Part shown: in pieces, positions 1 to 8,150 of the stretch | Position numbering within the stretch: the stretch's first letter is position 1 | Layout: every line of letters begins with the position of its first letter | Assembly (NCBI RefSeq): GCF_002209555.1 | Contig: NZ_NJIF01000012.1 | Location: forward strand, 62,001-126,000 | Length of the DNA: 64,000 nucleotides | Direction: 5' to 3' | From: Achromobacter insolitus | Lineage (GTDB): Bacteria > Pseudomonadota > Gammaproteobacteria > Burkholderiales > Burkholderiaceae_B | Program-made: the position numbers and the translations under genes | Notes under the pieces: generated by a model | Databases searched by the model: none | What the model saw: the letters and a program-made list of their open reading frames with translations, nothing else | Told to the model about the DNA's origin: nothing

Positions 1-5
1 TCGCG

Positions 6-677
6 TTGTATGCCGAGCGCTTGCGGCCGGTGACGGCGGCGGTGGTCCTGGCCGCCACCGGCATGCTCGGCGTCGCGGCGTTGGCTGCGGTGACGCTCGA
101 CAATCATGACCGCGACATGCAGGAACAGCTTGCCGCTGCCCGGTTCGGACGCACGCTGGGAAAAATGGGATTGCTGGGCTCGGATCAGGCGCTATGGAAA
201 GCGCCGTCGTTGGAGGAGTGCGCTGCCGGCGCGTTGGCCGCCGCTGCGCGCGACGGATTGAAAACGCCGGATCTGCGGCGCTGCGCGAAACCCGGCGATC
301 GGGACCTGGCTCTGCTGGCAAGGTTCATGCCGCTGCAGTACCAAAGCTGCCATGCGCAGATCGCAGGCTTGCGCAAACTCTACACGGATGCCGCCATGCA
401 AGAGGCATTGACCGCGGCGGACCAGTACTGCGGAACTCAAACACAGATCTATCGCGCTATCTTTGAAGAAGACGGCGGCGAAATCGATCCGGAGAAGGCG
501 CGCCAGGCGCGTTTGAAGATGAACTTCCTGCTCGACCAGAAAGGCATGTACCGGACGGATTCAGCGCCCTTGCGGGCGCAGGCAAGCGCCTTGAAGGGCA
601 TGCTCCGCCGCCCGGGCGAGCTGGCTTGGGCAATCATCGGGCACTCGGGTTGCCCGTACTGGAGCTGCGCGAGGTAG
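6..677 (+). CDS. Hypothetical protein, 5'-truncated by the window edge
   Basis: The frame is open to the left edge; the first possible start inside the window is a TTG at base 6, so the true start probably lies outside. What is visible is a hydrophobic segment at residues 8-30, which could be a signal peptide or membrane anchor, followed by a soluble part of about 190 residues with six spread cysteines that might form disulfides. I do not recognise the family. It ends 23 bases before the converging LysR gene. It could be a periplasmic or anchored protein. Confidence that it is coding rests on codon bias and the long open frame only. Confidence 0.55.
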   Translation: MYAERLRPVTAAVVLAATGMLGVAALAAVTLDNHDRDMQEQLAAARFGRTLGKMGLLGSDQALWKAPSLEECAAGALAAAARDGLKTPDLRRCAKPGDRDLALLARFMPLQYQSCHAQIAGLRKLYTDAAMQEALTAADQYCGTQTQIYRAIFEEDGGEIDPEKARQARLKMNFLLDQKGMYRTDSAPLRAQASALKGMLRRPGELAWAIIGHSGCPYWSCAR

Positions 678-700
678 CGCGGGCTGCAGCGTGCCGCTCT

Positions 701-1609
701 TCACACCAGACGGCGGCCAGGGTCCGCGACATGATTCGTGACGATGTCGATAAACCGCTCGAGCGGGGCCGACTGGTTGTCGGCTCGCCAGACCAGTTCC
801 CAATGCTGGACCACGTCCAGATCGGGCAGTTCCTTGAAGGCGACGGTCGGCGGTGCGGCGCGCGTGGCCGAGTCGGGCAGGACCGTGCAGCCCAAGCCCG
901 CGGCGACCAGGGTGAGCATCGATCCGACGTCCACCCCCTGTATCGATGAGCGGGGCACGAATCCGGCCTTGAAAAAGCAGTGAATCAGCCTGTCATGCCA
1001 GACGGGCGCTGCATGGCGCGGTAGCCAGATGAAGTCCCGGCCGGCGAGTTCGCGCAGGGAATCAGGGCCGCCATTGTCCCAATGCCAGTCTGCGGGATAG
1101 GCGACCAACATCTTTTCGGAATAGATGGGGATGCCTTTGAACGCGGGATCGTCGAGCGGCCTGAATAGCGTGAATCCCGCATCCAGCCTGCCCGTCGGCA
1201 GAAGTTCGATCTGCGCATCCGAAAGCAGATGACTGAGCGTCAAGGAGACCCCCGGGGCGTCACGGCGGAATAGCCGCAGCGCATCGGCGAGCAGGGAACG
1301 CAGCGTCAGCATGACCGGCAAGGCGATGGTCAGGTGTCCGATCTCGCCGCGTCCGGCGCGCTGGGCGCGTTCCATGGCTGCGGTCGCATCGCCCAGCAGG
1401 CGGTTCGCGTCCACGAGCAACTGCTTGCCCGCTTCGGTCAGGTGGACGCCGCGCGTGGTTCGTTCAAAAACCGCGGTGCCCAGTTCTTCTTCCAATGCCT
1501 GGATCTGCCGGGTCAATGCCGGCTGGGCGATATGCACCGACTGCGCCGCGAGGCTGATGCTGCCGCGCTCGGCGACGGCAACGAAATAGCGCAATTGCCG
1601 CAGATCCAT
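701..1609 (-). CDS. LysR-family transcriptional regulator
   Basis: 302 residues, the usual LysR length. The N-terminal winged helix-turn-helix covers about residues 1-60, with the typical pattern of an LRQLRYFVAVAE start and an AAQSVHIAQPALTRQIQALE recognition region. The rest matches a substrate-binding effector domain. It is divergent from the M20 amidohydrolase at 1738 with 128 bases between them, the classic LysR arrangement, so it probably controls that gene and the symporter behind it. A dyad ATAC-N7-GTAT lies five bases upstream of its own start codon and could mediate autorepression. The effector is unknown. Confidence 0.93.
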   Translation of the reverse strand: MDLRQLRYFVAVAERGSISLAAQSVHIAQPALTRQIQALEEELGTAVFERTTRGVHLTEAGKQLLVDANRLLGDATAAMERAQRAGRGEIGHLTIALPVMLTLRSLLADALRLFRRDAPGVSLTLSHLLSDAQIELLPTGRLDAGFTLFRPLDDPAFKGIPIYSEKMLVAYPADWHWDNGGPDSLRELAGRDFIWLPRHAAPVWHDRLIHCFFKAGFVPRSSIQGVDVGSMLTLVAAGLGCTVLPDSATRAAPPTVAFKELPDLDVVQHWELVWRADNQSAPLERFIDIVTNHVADPGRRLV

Positions 1610-1613
1610 GGCT

Positions 1614-1628
1614 ATACCTTATTAGTAT
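1614..1628. promoter_or_regulatory. LysR-type dyad (T-N11-A) in the divergent promoter region
   Basis: ATAC at 1614-1617 and GTAT at 1625-1628 form a perfect inverted repeat with a 7-base spacer. This gives the T-N11-A spacing typical of LysR boxes. The site sits immediately upstream of the LysR start codon (1609), where binding would block its own expression. It was identified by eye and the spacing match is the only evidence. Confidence 0.4.
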
Positions 1629-1737
1629 GACGGGCATCGTTAAATAGCATTTTACGGCATGGATAGGGTGTCTCTACCATTCGGGCGGTAGTGAACACGC
1701 ACGTGTAGATAAAACCTTCGATAACGAATCCAAGCCC

Positions 1738-2937
1738 ATGCCACAGAAAATTCTTGATCAGTTGTCCGCGGATGCCACCAGGTACAGGAAAATCCGGCAC
1801 GACCTGCACGCGCATCCAGAATTGGGTTTTGAGGAACACCGCACGGCGAAGGTCGTTTGCGAGGAATTGCGTCGGCTCTCCATCGGATTCCACACCAACA
1901 TCGGACGCACCGGCGTGGTCGGTTTCATTCAAGGCCGGGATACGAGCAGCGGACGGGCGATAGGCTTGAGAGCGGACATGGACGCGCTCCCCATCCGCGA
2001 ATGCACCGGACTCGGGTACGCGTCGGCGGATGACGGAAAGATGCATGCCTGCGGCCATGACGGCCACGTCGCGATGCTGTTGGCCGCCGCCGCTTATCTG
2101 CAGCGCACCCGGAATTTCAATGGCGTGGTCTATCTGATTTTTCAGCCCGGAGAGGAGGGGCACAACGGCGGCCTGGAAATGGTCAAGGATGGACTGTTCG
2201 AGCAGTTTCCCATTGAAGAGGTGTACGCGCTACACAACTGGCCGGCATTGCCCCTGGGAACGGTGTCCATCCCGGTCGGGCCTGTCATGGCCGCGTCCGA
2301 CCGCATTACGATCCGGATCCGGGGCAAGGGCGGCCATGGGGGGATCGCGCCGCAACGGACTGTGGATCCGGTGCTGATTGCAGGCCACGTCATCGTCGCG
2401 GCGCATTCCATCGTGAGCCGCAACCTGGACCCGCTGGACGCAGGCGTGTTGAGCCTTTGCGCCGTGGCCGGAGGCTGCCTGGCCGGCTTCAACGTCATTC
2501 CGGACGAGGTAGTGCTGACGGGTACCGCCCGATCATTGCGGCCGGAAGTTCAGCTGGTACTGGAAGCCCGTCTGCGGGAAACCGTCGAGAGTGTCGCCAG
2601 AGGGCTCGGCGGGTCGGCGACGCTTGAGTATGAGCCGAACGTGCCAGCCACGATCAACTCGGAACCGCAGACCCGCTTGGCCAGGGACGCGGCGCAGGAT
2701 GTGGTGGGCGAGCAGCATGTCGTCCGGCAGCCCTTGCCAAGTCTTGGAGGGGAGGACTTCGCCTATATGCTGCGCGAACGGCCGGGGGCATACATCCACC
2801 TGGGCACGGGCGATTCGGATCATGTGCACGGGCTGCATACCTCGCATTTCGATTTCAACGATGCCGCCATTCCCATTGGTAGCGCGGTGCTTTCCCGGAT
2901 AGCCGAAAGAGCGCTGCCGCTGGACAACAACAACTAG
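1738..2937 (+). CDS. M20-family amidohydrolase (hippurate hydrolase / IAA-amino acid hydrolase-like)
   Basis: 399 residues, standard for M20D amidohydrolases, which cleave N-acyl amino acids and related amides using a dinuclear metal site. Visible signatures are HDLHAHPELG (21-30), RADMDALPI (78-86), the metal-binding HACGHDGH (103-110), PGEEG (137-141) with the general-base glutamate, and GGEDFAY near residue 340. There is no signal peptide, so it is cytosolic. It is followed after 24 bases by a metabolite:H+ symporter gene, suggesting import and hydrolysis of one amide-linked substrate, and is controlled by the divergent LysR. The exact acyl-amino acid substrate cannot be read from sequence. 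Confidence 0.92.
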   Translation: MPQKILDQLSADATRYRKIRHDLHAHPELGFEEHRTAKVVCEELRRLSIGFHTNIGRTGVVGFIQGRDTSSGRAIGLRADMDALPIRECTGLGYASADDGKMHACGHDGHVAMLLAAAAYLQRTRNFNGVVYLIFQPGEEGHNGGLEMVKDGLFEQFPIEEVYALHNWPALPLGTVSIPVGPVMAASDRITIRIRGKGGHGGIAPQRTVDPVLIAGHVIVAAHSIVSRNLDPLDAGVLSLCAVAGGCLAGFNVIPDEVVLTGTARSLRPEVQLVLEARLRETVESVARGLGGSATLEYEPNVPATINSEPQTRLARDAAQDVVGEQHVVRQPLPSLGGEDFAYMLRERPGAYIHLGTGDSDHVHGLHTSHFDFNDAAIPIGSAVLSRIAERALPLDNNN

Positions 2938-2961
2938 GTAGCAGTAGGGAGGAGACAAGAC

Positions 2962-4287
2962 ATGAACAAGGCAAAAAAGAAGAGCGCCCCGCGATGGCTG
3001 CAATTGACGGCGGCGATATTTGGCAATGCGCTCGAATGGTATGACTTCGGCGTGTTCGCGGCGATGGCGTTCATCATTGCCAAGGTGTTCTTTCCGGAAG
3101 CGGGCGAACATACCGCGCTGTTGCTGACGCTGGCGACGTTCGGCGTCGGTTTCGTTACGCGCCCGATCGGCGGCATTGCCATCGGCATGTACGCGGATCG
3201 CAAGGGCAGGAAGTCCGCGCTGCAATTGATCATTGCATTGATGACGGTGTCCTTGCTCATCATGGTCTTTACGCCTTCGTATGCCACCATCGGCGTCGCC
3301 GCGCCCATCCTGATCGTGCTGGCTCGCCTGATGCAGGGGATCGCGACCGGGGGCGAGTTCGCATCGTCTACCGCCTATCTGGTGGAAGCCGCGCCCAGGA
3401 ACAAGAAGGGGCTCTATGGCGCCTGGCAGATGTTCGGCCAGAATCTCGCCAATCTTGGAGGCGCCGCCACCGGGTTCCTGCTGACATCGATCTTCACCGA
3501 GCAACAGTTGCTCGACGGGATGTGGCGCATTCCGTTTGTCGTGGGATTGCTGATCGCGCCGTTGGGATGGTGGATCCGGCGGTATCTGGACGAGCCCGAA
3601 GAATCCGCGGCGTCGCTGCGCAAGGGAGAGACGGTCAGTCTGGCAGCCATGTTGGGCCGTTATCCACGGTCCATCGCAGCCACGCTGTGCCTGACCACTT
3701 GCGCCACGGCCTCGGTCTATACATTCATCATCTATCTGCCGACCTTCGTGACCCGCCAGTTCGGCTTCGCGCTGCATGATGCCTTCACCGCGCAGGCCGT
3801 CGGACTGTTGGCGCTGATCGTCATCATTCCAATTTCCGGCGCGATTTCGGACCGCCATGGAAGAAAGCCGGTGATGCTGTCGTTTCTGTTGCCTTACGCG
3901 ATATTGATGTATCCGCTCTTCTCGTGGGTGCAGTCGGCGCCGACCTTGCCGAATCTGATCGTCGCATTCACCGTGCTGAGCATCCTGCTGGGCGGCTTTC
4001 TCGGACCGTTTGCGACAGCGCTCGGAGAACAGTTTCCGACCAACGTGCGCTCGGCCGGGTTGGCGGTTTGCTACAACATCGCTGTCATGATTTTTGGCGG
4101 CTTTGCCCAGTTCATCGTGACCTGGCTGATCCAGGTCACGGGGATATCGCTGGCGCCTGTGTTCTACAGTCTTGCAGGCGGCGCGCTTGGTGTGTTGGGC
4201 TGCGTGTTGTTACGGCCTGCCGATGATGCCAGGCAGGCGGCTCAGGCATTGCCGGGACGGATGGCGCAGCGCGGATCCGTGGCGTGA
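2962..4287 (+). CDS. MFS transporter, metabolite:H+ symporter (MHS) type
   Basis: 441 residues with about 12 hydrophobic segments. The N-terminal NALEWYDFGVF motif, the RPIGG near the first cytoplasmic loop, the GMYADRKGRK loop 2-3 signature and GAISDRHGRK in loop 8-9 are typical of the MHS family that includes ProP, KgtP and ShiA, which import small organic acids and zwitterions with protons. GGAGG-like spacing (GGAGGA at 2950-2955) precedes the ATG. It lies 24 bases downstream of the M20 amidohydrolase and is probably cotranscribed, so its substrate is likely that enzyme's amide or its product. Confidence 0.93.
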   Translation: MNKAKKKSAPRWLQLTAAIFGNALEWYDFGVFAAMAFIIAKVFFPEAGEHTALLLTLATFGVGFVTRPIGGIAIGMYADRKGRKSALQLIIALMTVSLLIMVFTPSYATIGVAAPILIVLARLMQGIATGGEFASSTAYLVEAAPRNKKGLYGAWQMFGQNLANLGGAATGFLLTSIFTEQQLLDGMWRIPFVVGLLIAPLGWWIRRYLDEPEESAASLRKGETVSLAAMLGRYPRSIAATLCLTTCATASVYTFIIYLPTFVTRQFGFALHDAFTAQAVGLLALIVIIPISGAISDRHGRKPVMLSFLLPYAILMYPLFSWVQSAPTLPNLIVAFTVLSILLGGFLGPFATALGEQFPTNVRSAGLAVCYNIAVMIFGGFAQFIVTWLIQVTGISLAPVFYSLAGGALGVLGCVLLRPADDARQAAQALPGRMAQRGSVA

Positions 4288-4377
4288 TATGCCGCGCGTG
4301 GACAGCAAGAAGCGGGAGGACAAGGCGTACTCGCATTTGTAGGATGCAAGCATTATTCATGCTTGGAGCTGACGCCA

Positions 4378-5130
4378 ATGTCTTTATCTCTTGCTGGAAA
4401 GGTCGCTTTGGTGACGGGCGCGTCATCGGGTATCGGACGCGCGATAGCGCTGCTGCTGGCGGCCCAGGGCGCGGCAGTGGTGCTGACCGCGAGGCGCCAT
4501 GAACTCCTGGAGCAAGTGGCGGACGAGATCAGAAGCGCCGGTGGGCGGGTCTGTGTTTCGGCCGGCGATGTCGCCAGGCCGGAAACGCACAGGCAAGCGG
4601 TGCAGGACGCGCAACGCGAATTCGGCGGCCTGGATATCGCGGTAAACAACGCCGGCACCATCGGCCCCGTCAGGCCGCTGGCGGAAGTTGCCCTGGACGA
4701 GTGGGAACACACGCTGAACGTCAATCTCACCGCGGCGTTCCTGGGAGCGCGTCATCAGATTCCGGCCATGCTGGAGCGCGGCGGCGGCGCGCTGGTCTTC
4801 GTGTCCAGCTTTGTGGGGACGAGCGTGGGCTTGCCCGGGATGACGGCTTACGGCACGTCGAAGGCCGCGCTGATGGGCCTGGTCAAAGGCATTACGGCAG
4901 ACTATGGCGCGCAAGGCATCCGGGCCAACGCGCTCTTGCCCGGCGGGGTGGACACCGAGATGGCCGGGAGCCAGGAACAGAAGGACTGGGCGGCCGGCCT
5001 GCACGCCATGAAGCGGATTGCGCGCGCCGATGAAATCGCCTCGGCGGCGCTGTTCCTGGCGAGTCCGATGGCAAGCTTCGTGACGGGGTCCGCACTTTAC
5101 GCAGATGGGGGCAACTCCGCGGTGAAGTGA
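4378..5130 (+). CDS. SDR-family oxidoreductase
   Basis: 250 residues of classical short-chain dehydrogenase/reductase type. The NAD(P)-binding TGASSGIG is at 13-20, NNAG at 90-93, the catalytic serine near 143-144 and Tyr158/Lys162 in YGTSK. ATG 4378 is chosen over the in-frame TTG at 4363 because GGAG at 4365-4368 is nine bases upstream. It follows the symporter gene by 90 bases on the same strand, so it may share the LysR-controlled transcript. Arg39/Arg40 after the second beta strand would favour NADP, which is inference. The substrate is unknown. Confidence 0.92.
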   Translation: MSLSLAGKVALVTGASSGIGRAIALLLAAQGAAVVLTARRHELLEQVADEIRSAGGRVCVSAGDVARPETHRQAVQDAQREFGGLDIAVNNAGTIGPVRPLAEVALDEWEHTLNVNLTAAFLGARHQIPAMLERGGGALVFVSSFVGTSVGLPGMTAYGTSKAALMGLVKGITADYGAQGIRANALLPGGVDTEMAGSQEQKDWAAGLHAMKRIARADEIASAALFLASPMASFVTGSALYADGGNSAVK

Positions 5131-5147
5131 GCGAGCGCCGGGTGCGC

Positions 5148-6047
5148 TCAATCGCGCAAGACCGGCGCTTCGCTGGCGGCCGCCTGTCGGCGCGAGTACA
5201 GGTCCAGGGCTTCCTTGGCATTGACGCCCAAAGGCCCGAGTACGGCATCCAGCGCTTCGGCATTGCGAGCAAGCTCATCGCGGCCGGGCAACTCGCCATT
5301 GACCGCCACGATGACGCGATTGCCCGTCTGCAGATTGAAGAACGTTCCGAACACCGCCGCATAGGTCGCCGACTCGCGCTCATACAGCTGGCTATTGGTG
5401 AACGTATTCGCCACCGCCACGCCGCCCGGCGCGAGGATGCCGCGCACGTGCTGCAGGAACTCCAGCGTCATCAGGTGTTCGGGGATGTAGTCGACGTCGA
5501 ACGCGTCCAGCATCACCATGTCGTATTGCTGCCCGTCGCGATGGGCGCGTTCAATGTACGCTCGGCCGTCTTCCAGGAATAGGCGTTGCCTGGGGCCCTG
5601 CTGGTAGCCGAAGTAGCGCGCCGCGACGGTGCCCACCGCGGGATCGATTTCCACGGTATCGACAACCGTGCCGGGCAAGAGCCTGGCCAGGGTGTTCTGC
5701 AGCGTGGCGCCGCCCAGTCCGACGATCAGGATGTTTCTCGGCTTGGGGTGGACGTAGAGCGCGGTCATCATCATGCGCGTGTAGGAAAACACCAATTGCC
5801 CGGGGTGCTCCAGGCTCATGCAGGTCTGGCGACCGACGTCGTGCATGGAGTTGAAATTCATGCAGCGCTCGCCGTTTTCCTCGAATACCAGCAGTTTGCC
5901 GAACTGCGAGTCTTCGCTATGGATCAGCTGCGGGCCGCCATTGCCCCGCAGCAGCAGCAATGCTGCCCCAGCGATGACGAGTGCGAGTACGGTATGGCTG
6001 GCGATGCGGAACATAGGGCGGTGGGCGATAAGCAAGGGACGCGTCAT
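5148..6047 (-). CDS. Membrane-anchored spermidine synthase-like protein (SAM-binding fold)
   Basis: 299 residues. One hydrophobic segment (about 12-32) anchors the N-terminus, and the rest has the Rossmann fold of spermidine/spermine synthase-like proteins: IVGLGGAT in place of the usual GGGDGG, VEIDPAV, LEDGRAY and MLDAFD, where SpeE carries its catalytic aspartate region. The weak glycine loop and the membrane anchor argue against an ordinary polyamine synthase; it may be a related aminopropyl- or methyltransferase. ATG 6047 has AGGA five bases upstream; an in-frame ATG at 6104 would add 19 proline-rich residues. It converges on the SDR gene, 17 bases apart. Confidence 0.82.
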   Translation of the reverse strand: MTRPLLIAHRPMFRIASHTVLALVIAGAALLLLRGNGGPQLIHSEDSQFGKLLVFEENGERCMNFNSMHDVGRQTCMSLEHPGQLVFSYTRMMMTALYVHPKPRNILIVGLGGATLQNTLARLLPGTVVDTVEIDPAVGTVAARYFGYQQGPRQRLFLEDGRAYIERAHRDGQQYDMVMLDAFDVDYIPEHLMTLEFLQHVRGILAPGGVAVANTFTNSQLYERESATYAAVFGTFFNLQTGNRVIVAVNGELPGRDELARNAEALDAVLGPLGVNAKEALDLYSRRQAAASEAPVLRD

Positions 6048-6236
6048 CGTATCCTGCTCGGGGAGCGGCCGCGCGGCGTCCGGGGGAGGATGGCCTCGGG
6101 ACATTAGAAATCAGCGATCGTTTTTATTGAAAGATTCGTTCTATATATTTCATTTCCTTAAATACTTGGCTCTCCTTAGAATTTTGCTCGAAACGGGACG
6201 CATGGATTCCCGTTCGGAAAATCAGAGGAGACCCGC

Positions 6237-7175
6237 ATGTTCTACGATCCCGTCCCGAGGATTCAGGCCAGCGTATATGCCCGGCTGCCCGACGAGTTGA
6301 AGTGGCAAGGCCAGGACCTGAACGAGTGGGTCGCCGGCCAGCCGCAGGGCAATCCGCCGCGCTCGTTGCTGGAAGGGCCTTCCTTCGGGCCGGACGGCTT
6401 GCTGTATTGCGTGGACGTCATCAACGGCCGCATCTTGCGCGTCGATGCGCGCGGCGAGTTCGAGCCGCTGGCGCAGTACGACGGCTGGCCCAATGGCCTG
6501 AAGTTCCATCGCGACGGGCGCATTTTCATTGCCGACTACAAGCACGGCATCATGCAGTTCGACCTTGAACGCCGCGAGGTGCGGCCGGTGCTCGAGCGCT
6601 ACAACATCGAGCGCTTCAAGGGAGTGAACGACCTGTTCTTCTCGCAGGCGGGCGATCTCTACTTCACCGACCAGGGCATGACCGGCTGGCAGGACCCGAC
6701 CGGACGCCTGTTCCGCTTGCGCCCGGACGGACAGCTGGATTGCCTGCTTGATTGCATACCCAGTCCCAACGGCCTGGTCATGGACCTGGACGAGCACGCG
6801 CTGTATGTCGCCGCGACGCGGGCCAATGCGATCTGGAAGGTGCCGCTGCTGCGCAATGGTCAGGTCGGCAAGGTCGGGACCTTCATCCAGATGTCGGGAG
6901 GCGGCGGTCCGGACGGACTGGCGCTGGACGCGCGCGGAGGCCTGTGCATCGCCCACGTGGGCTTGGGCACGGTTTGGTGCATGGATGCGCTGGGCCAGCC
7001 GGCCCTGCGCATCCAGTCGCCGGAGGGGCTGCACACAACCAATGTGGCCTTTGGCGGGCCTGGCGGACGCACGCTCTACATCACCGAGTCCAGTTCGGCC
7101 TGCATCCTGCGCGTTGACCTGGACGTGGCGGGCAAGCCCATGTATCTGCCGGCGCCCGATGCGCAGGCTCTCTGA
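6237..7175 (+). CDS. SMP-30/gluconolactonase/LRE family protein
   Basis: 312 residues with the six-bladed propeller pattern of SMP-30 lactonases, which hydrolyse sugar-acid lactones with a divalent metal. Candidate metal ligands are Glu46 in LEGPSF, the Asn of SPNGL, and the Asp of GGPDGL. GAGGAG sits about nine bases before the ATG. No signal peptide is visible, so it is probably cytosolic. The next gene starts after 36 bases and encodes a dehydrogenase family that includes L-gulonate 3-dehydrogenase, which fits a lactone-to-acid-to-keto-acid route. An AT-rich promoter region lies at about 6115-6190. The actual lactone is unknown. Confidence 0.9.
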   Translation: MFYDPVPRIQASVYARLPDELKWQGQDLNEWVAGQPQGNPPRSLLEGPSFGPDGLLYCVDVINGRILRVDARGEFEPLAQYDGWPNGLKFHRDGRIFIADYKHGIMQFDLERREVRPVLERYNIERFKGVNDLFFSQAGDLYFTDQGMTGWQDPTGRLFRLRPDGQLDCLLDCIPSPNGLVMDLDEHALYVAATRANAIWKVPLLRNGQVGKVGTFIQMSGGGGPDGLALDARGGLCIAHVGLGTVWCMDALGQPALRIQSPEGLHTTNVAFGGPGGRTLYITESSSACILRVDLDVAGKPMYLPAPDAQAL

Positions 7176-7211
7176 GTACCACATACCCCAACTACCAAAA
7201 GGACGGAACAG

Positions 7212-8138
7212 ATGGATCAGGCAATTGTGCTGGGCGCGGGCACCATGGGGGCCGACGTTGCCGCCGGCTTTCATGCCGCCGGTTGGCGAGTGTGGCTGGT
7301 GGAGCCCGACGCGGCTGCGCGCGCGGCGGCGACGCGGCGCGTGAATGCGTCCAGCGAAATGATCGGCGGGCAGGCGGATGCCGGGCGCATCGTCACCAGC
7401 GCCACCATGGAGGAAATCGACTGGAGCGATACGCGCATTGTGGTCGAGTGCGTGCCGGAACTGCTGGAAACCAAGCGCGAGGTCTTCGCTCGCCTGGAAC
7501 GGCTGGCGCCGGCTTCCATTCCCCTGACCAGCAATTCGTCGAGCTTTCCCATCAGTGCCATCGGCGAAGGTTTGCACACCCGCTCGCGCATGGTGGGCCT
7601 GCATTACTTCATGCCCGCCCATCTGGTGCCCGCCGTGGAGGTGATACGCGGCGAGGCGACCGATGAAGCCATGGCCCAGGAAGTCAGCCGCATCATGCGC
7701 GATACCGGCAAGAAGCCGGTGCAGGTCAAGCGAGATGTGCCGGGTTTCCTGGCCAACCGCATCCAGCATGCGCTGATGCGTGAAGCCATTGCGTTGGTGG
7801 AGGAGGGCTTCGCTTCGGCCGAGGACGTGGATACGGCCGTGCGCTATGGATTCGGATTCCGCTATATCGCGGCCGGTCCGCTGCTGCAGAAGGACCTGGC
7901 TGGCATCGACATCCATTGCGCGGCTGCCGCGACCATGTACCCGCACTTGCGCACGGACGACAGGCCCAGCCCGCTCATGCGCGAGCTGGTCGAGCAGGGC
8001 AACATCGGCGTCAAATCGCCTTCCCTTAGGGGCTTCTACCAGTGGACGCCGGACAGGGTCGCCAAGGAGCAGCGGCGCTACCAGGTCGCCTTGGGCAAGG
8101 CCATGCAGATCCTGAAGGATGAGGAAGCATTGGCCTGA
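7212..8138 (+). CDS. 3-hydroxyacyl-CoA dehydrogenase-family NAD-dependent dehydrogenase
   Basis: 308 residues: an N-terminal Rossmann domain with GAGTMG at 8-13 and an all-helical C-terminal domain. The catalytic residues of the family are visible as Ser109-111 in NSSSF, His131 in GLHYFMP, Glu143 and Asn182 in LANRI. Single-domain members of this size include 3-hydroxybutyryl-CoA dehydrogenase, L-carnitine dehydrogenase and L-gulonate 3-dehydrogenase. Position directly behind a lactonase and near an IlvD/Edd dehydratase favours a sugar acid over an acyl-CoA, but this is inference. The repeat array begins 12 bases after the stop codon. Confidence 0.9.
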   Translation: MDQAIVLGAGTMGADVAAGFHAAGWRVWLVEPDAAARAAATRRVNASSEMIGGQADAGRIVTSATMEEIDWSDTRIVVECVPELLETKREVFARLERLAPASIPLTSNSSSFPISAIGEGLHTRSRMVGLHYFMPAHLVPAVEVIRGEATDEAMAQEVSRIMRDTGKKPVQVKRDVPGFLANRIQHALMREAIALVEEGFASAEDVDTAVRYGFGFRYIAAGPLLQKDLAGIDIHCAAAATMYPHLRTDDRPSPLMRELVEQGNIGVKSPSLRGFYQWTPDRVAKEQRRYQVALGKAMQILKDEEALA

Positions 8139-8150
8139 CGCAAGCGGCGG

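Noticed and set aside
2533-3858. A 441-codon minus-strand frame opposite the amidohydrolase and symporter
   Set aside because: Antisense to two clearly conserved genes; composition is arginine- and glutamine-rich in the way shadow frames are.
5148-6047. True spermidine synthase (speE)
   Set aside because: The glycine loop is degenerate, there is a membrane anchor, and no speD or speA/B is nearby.
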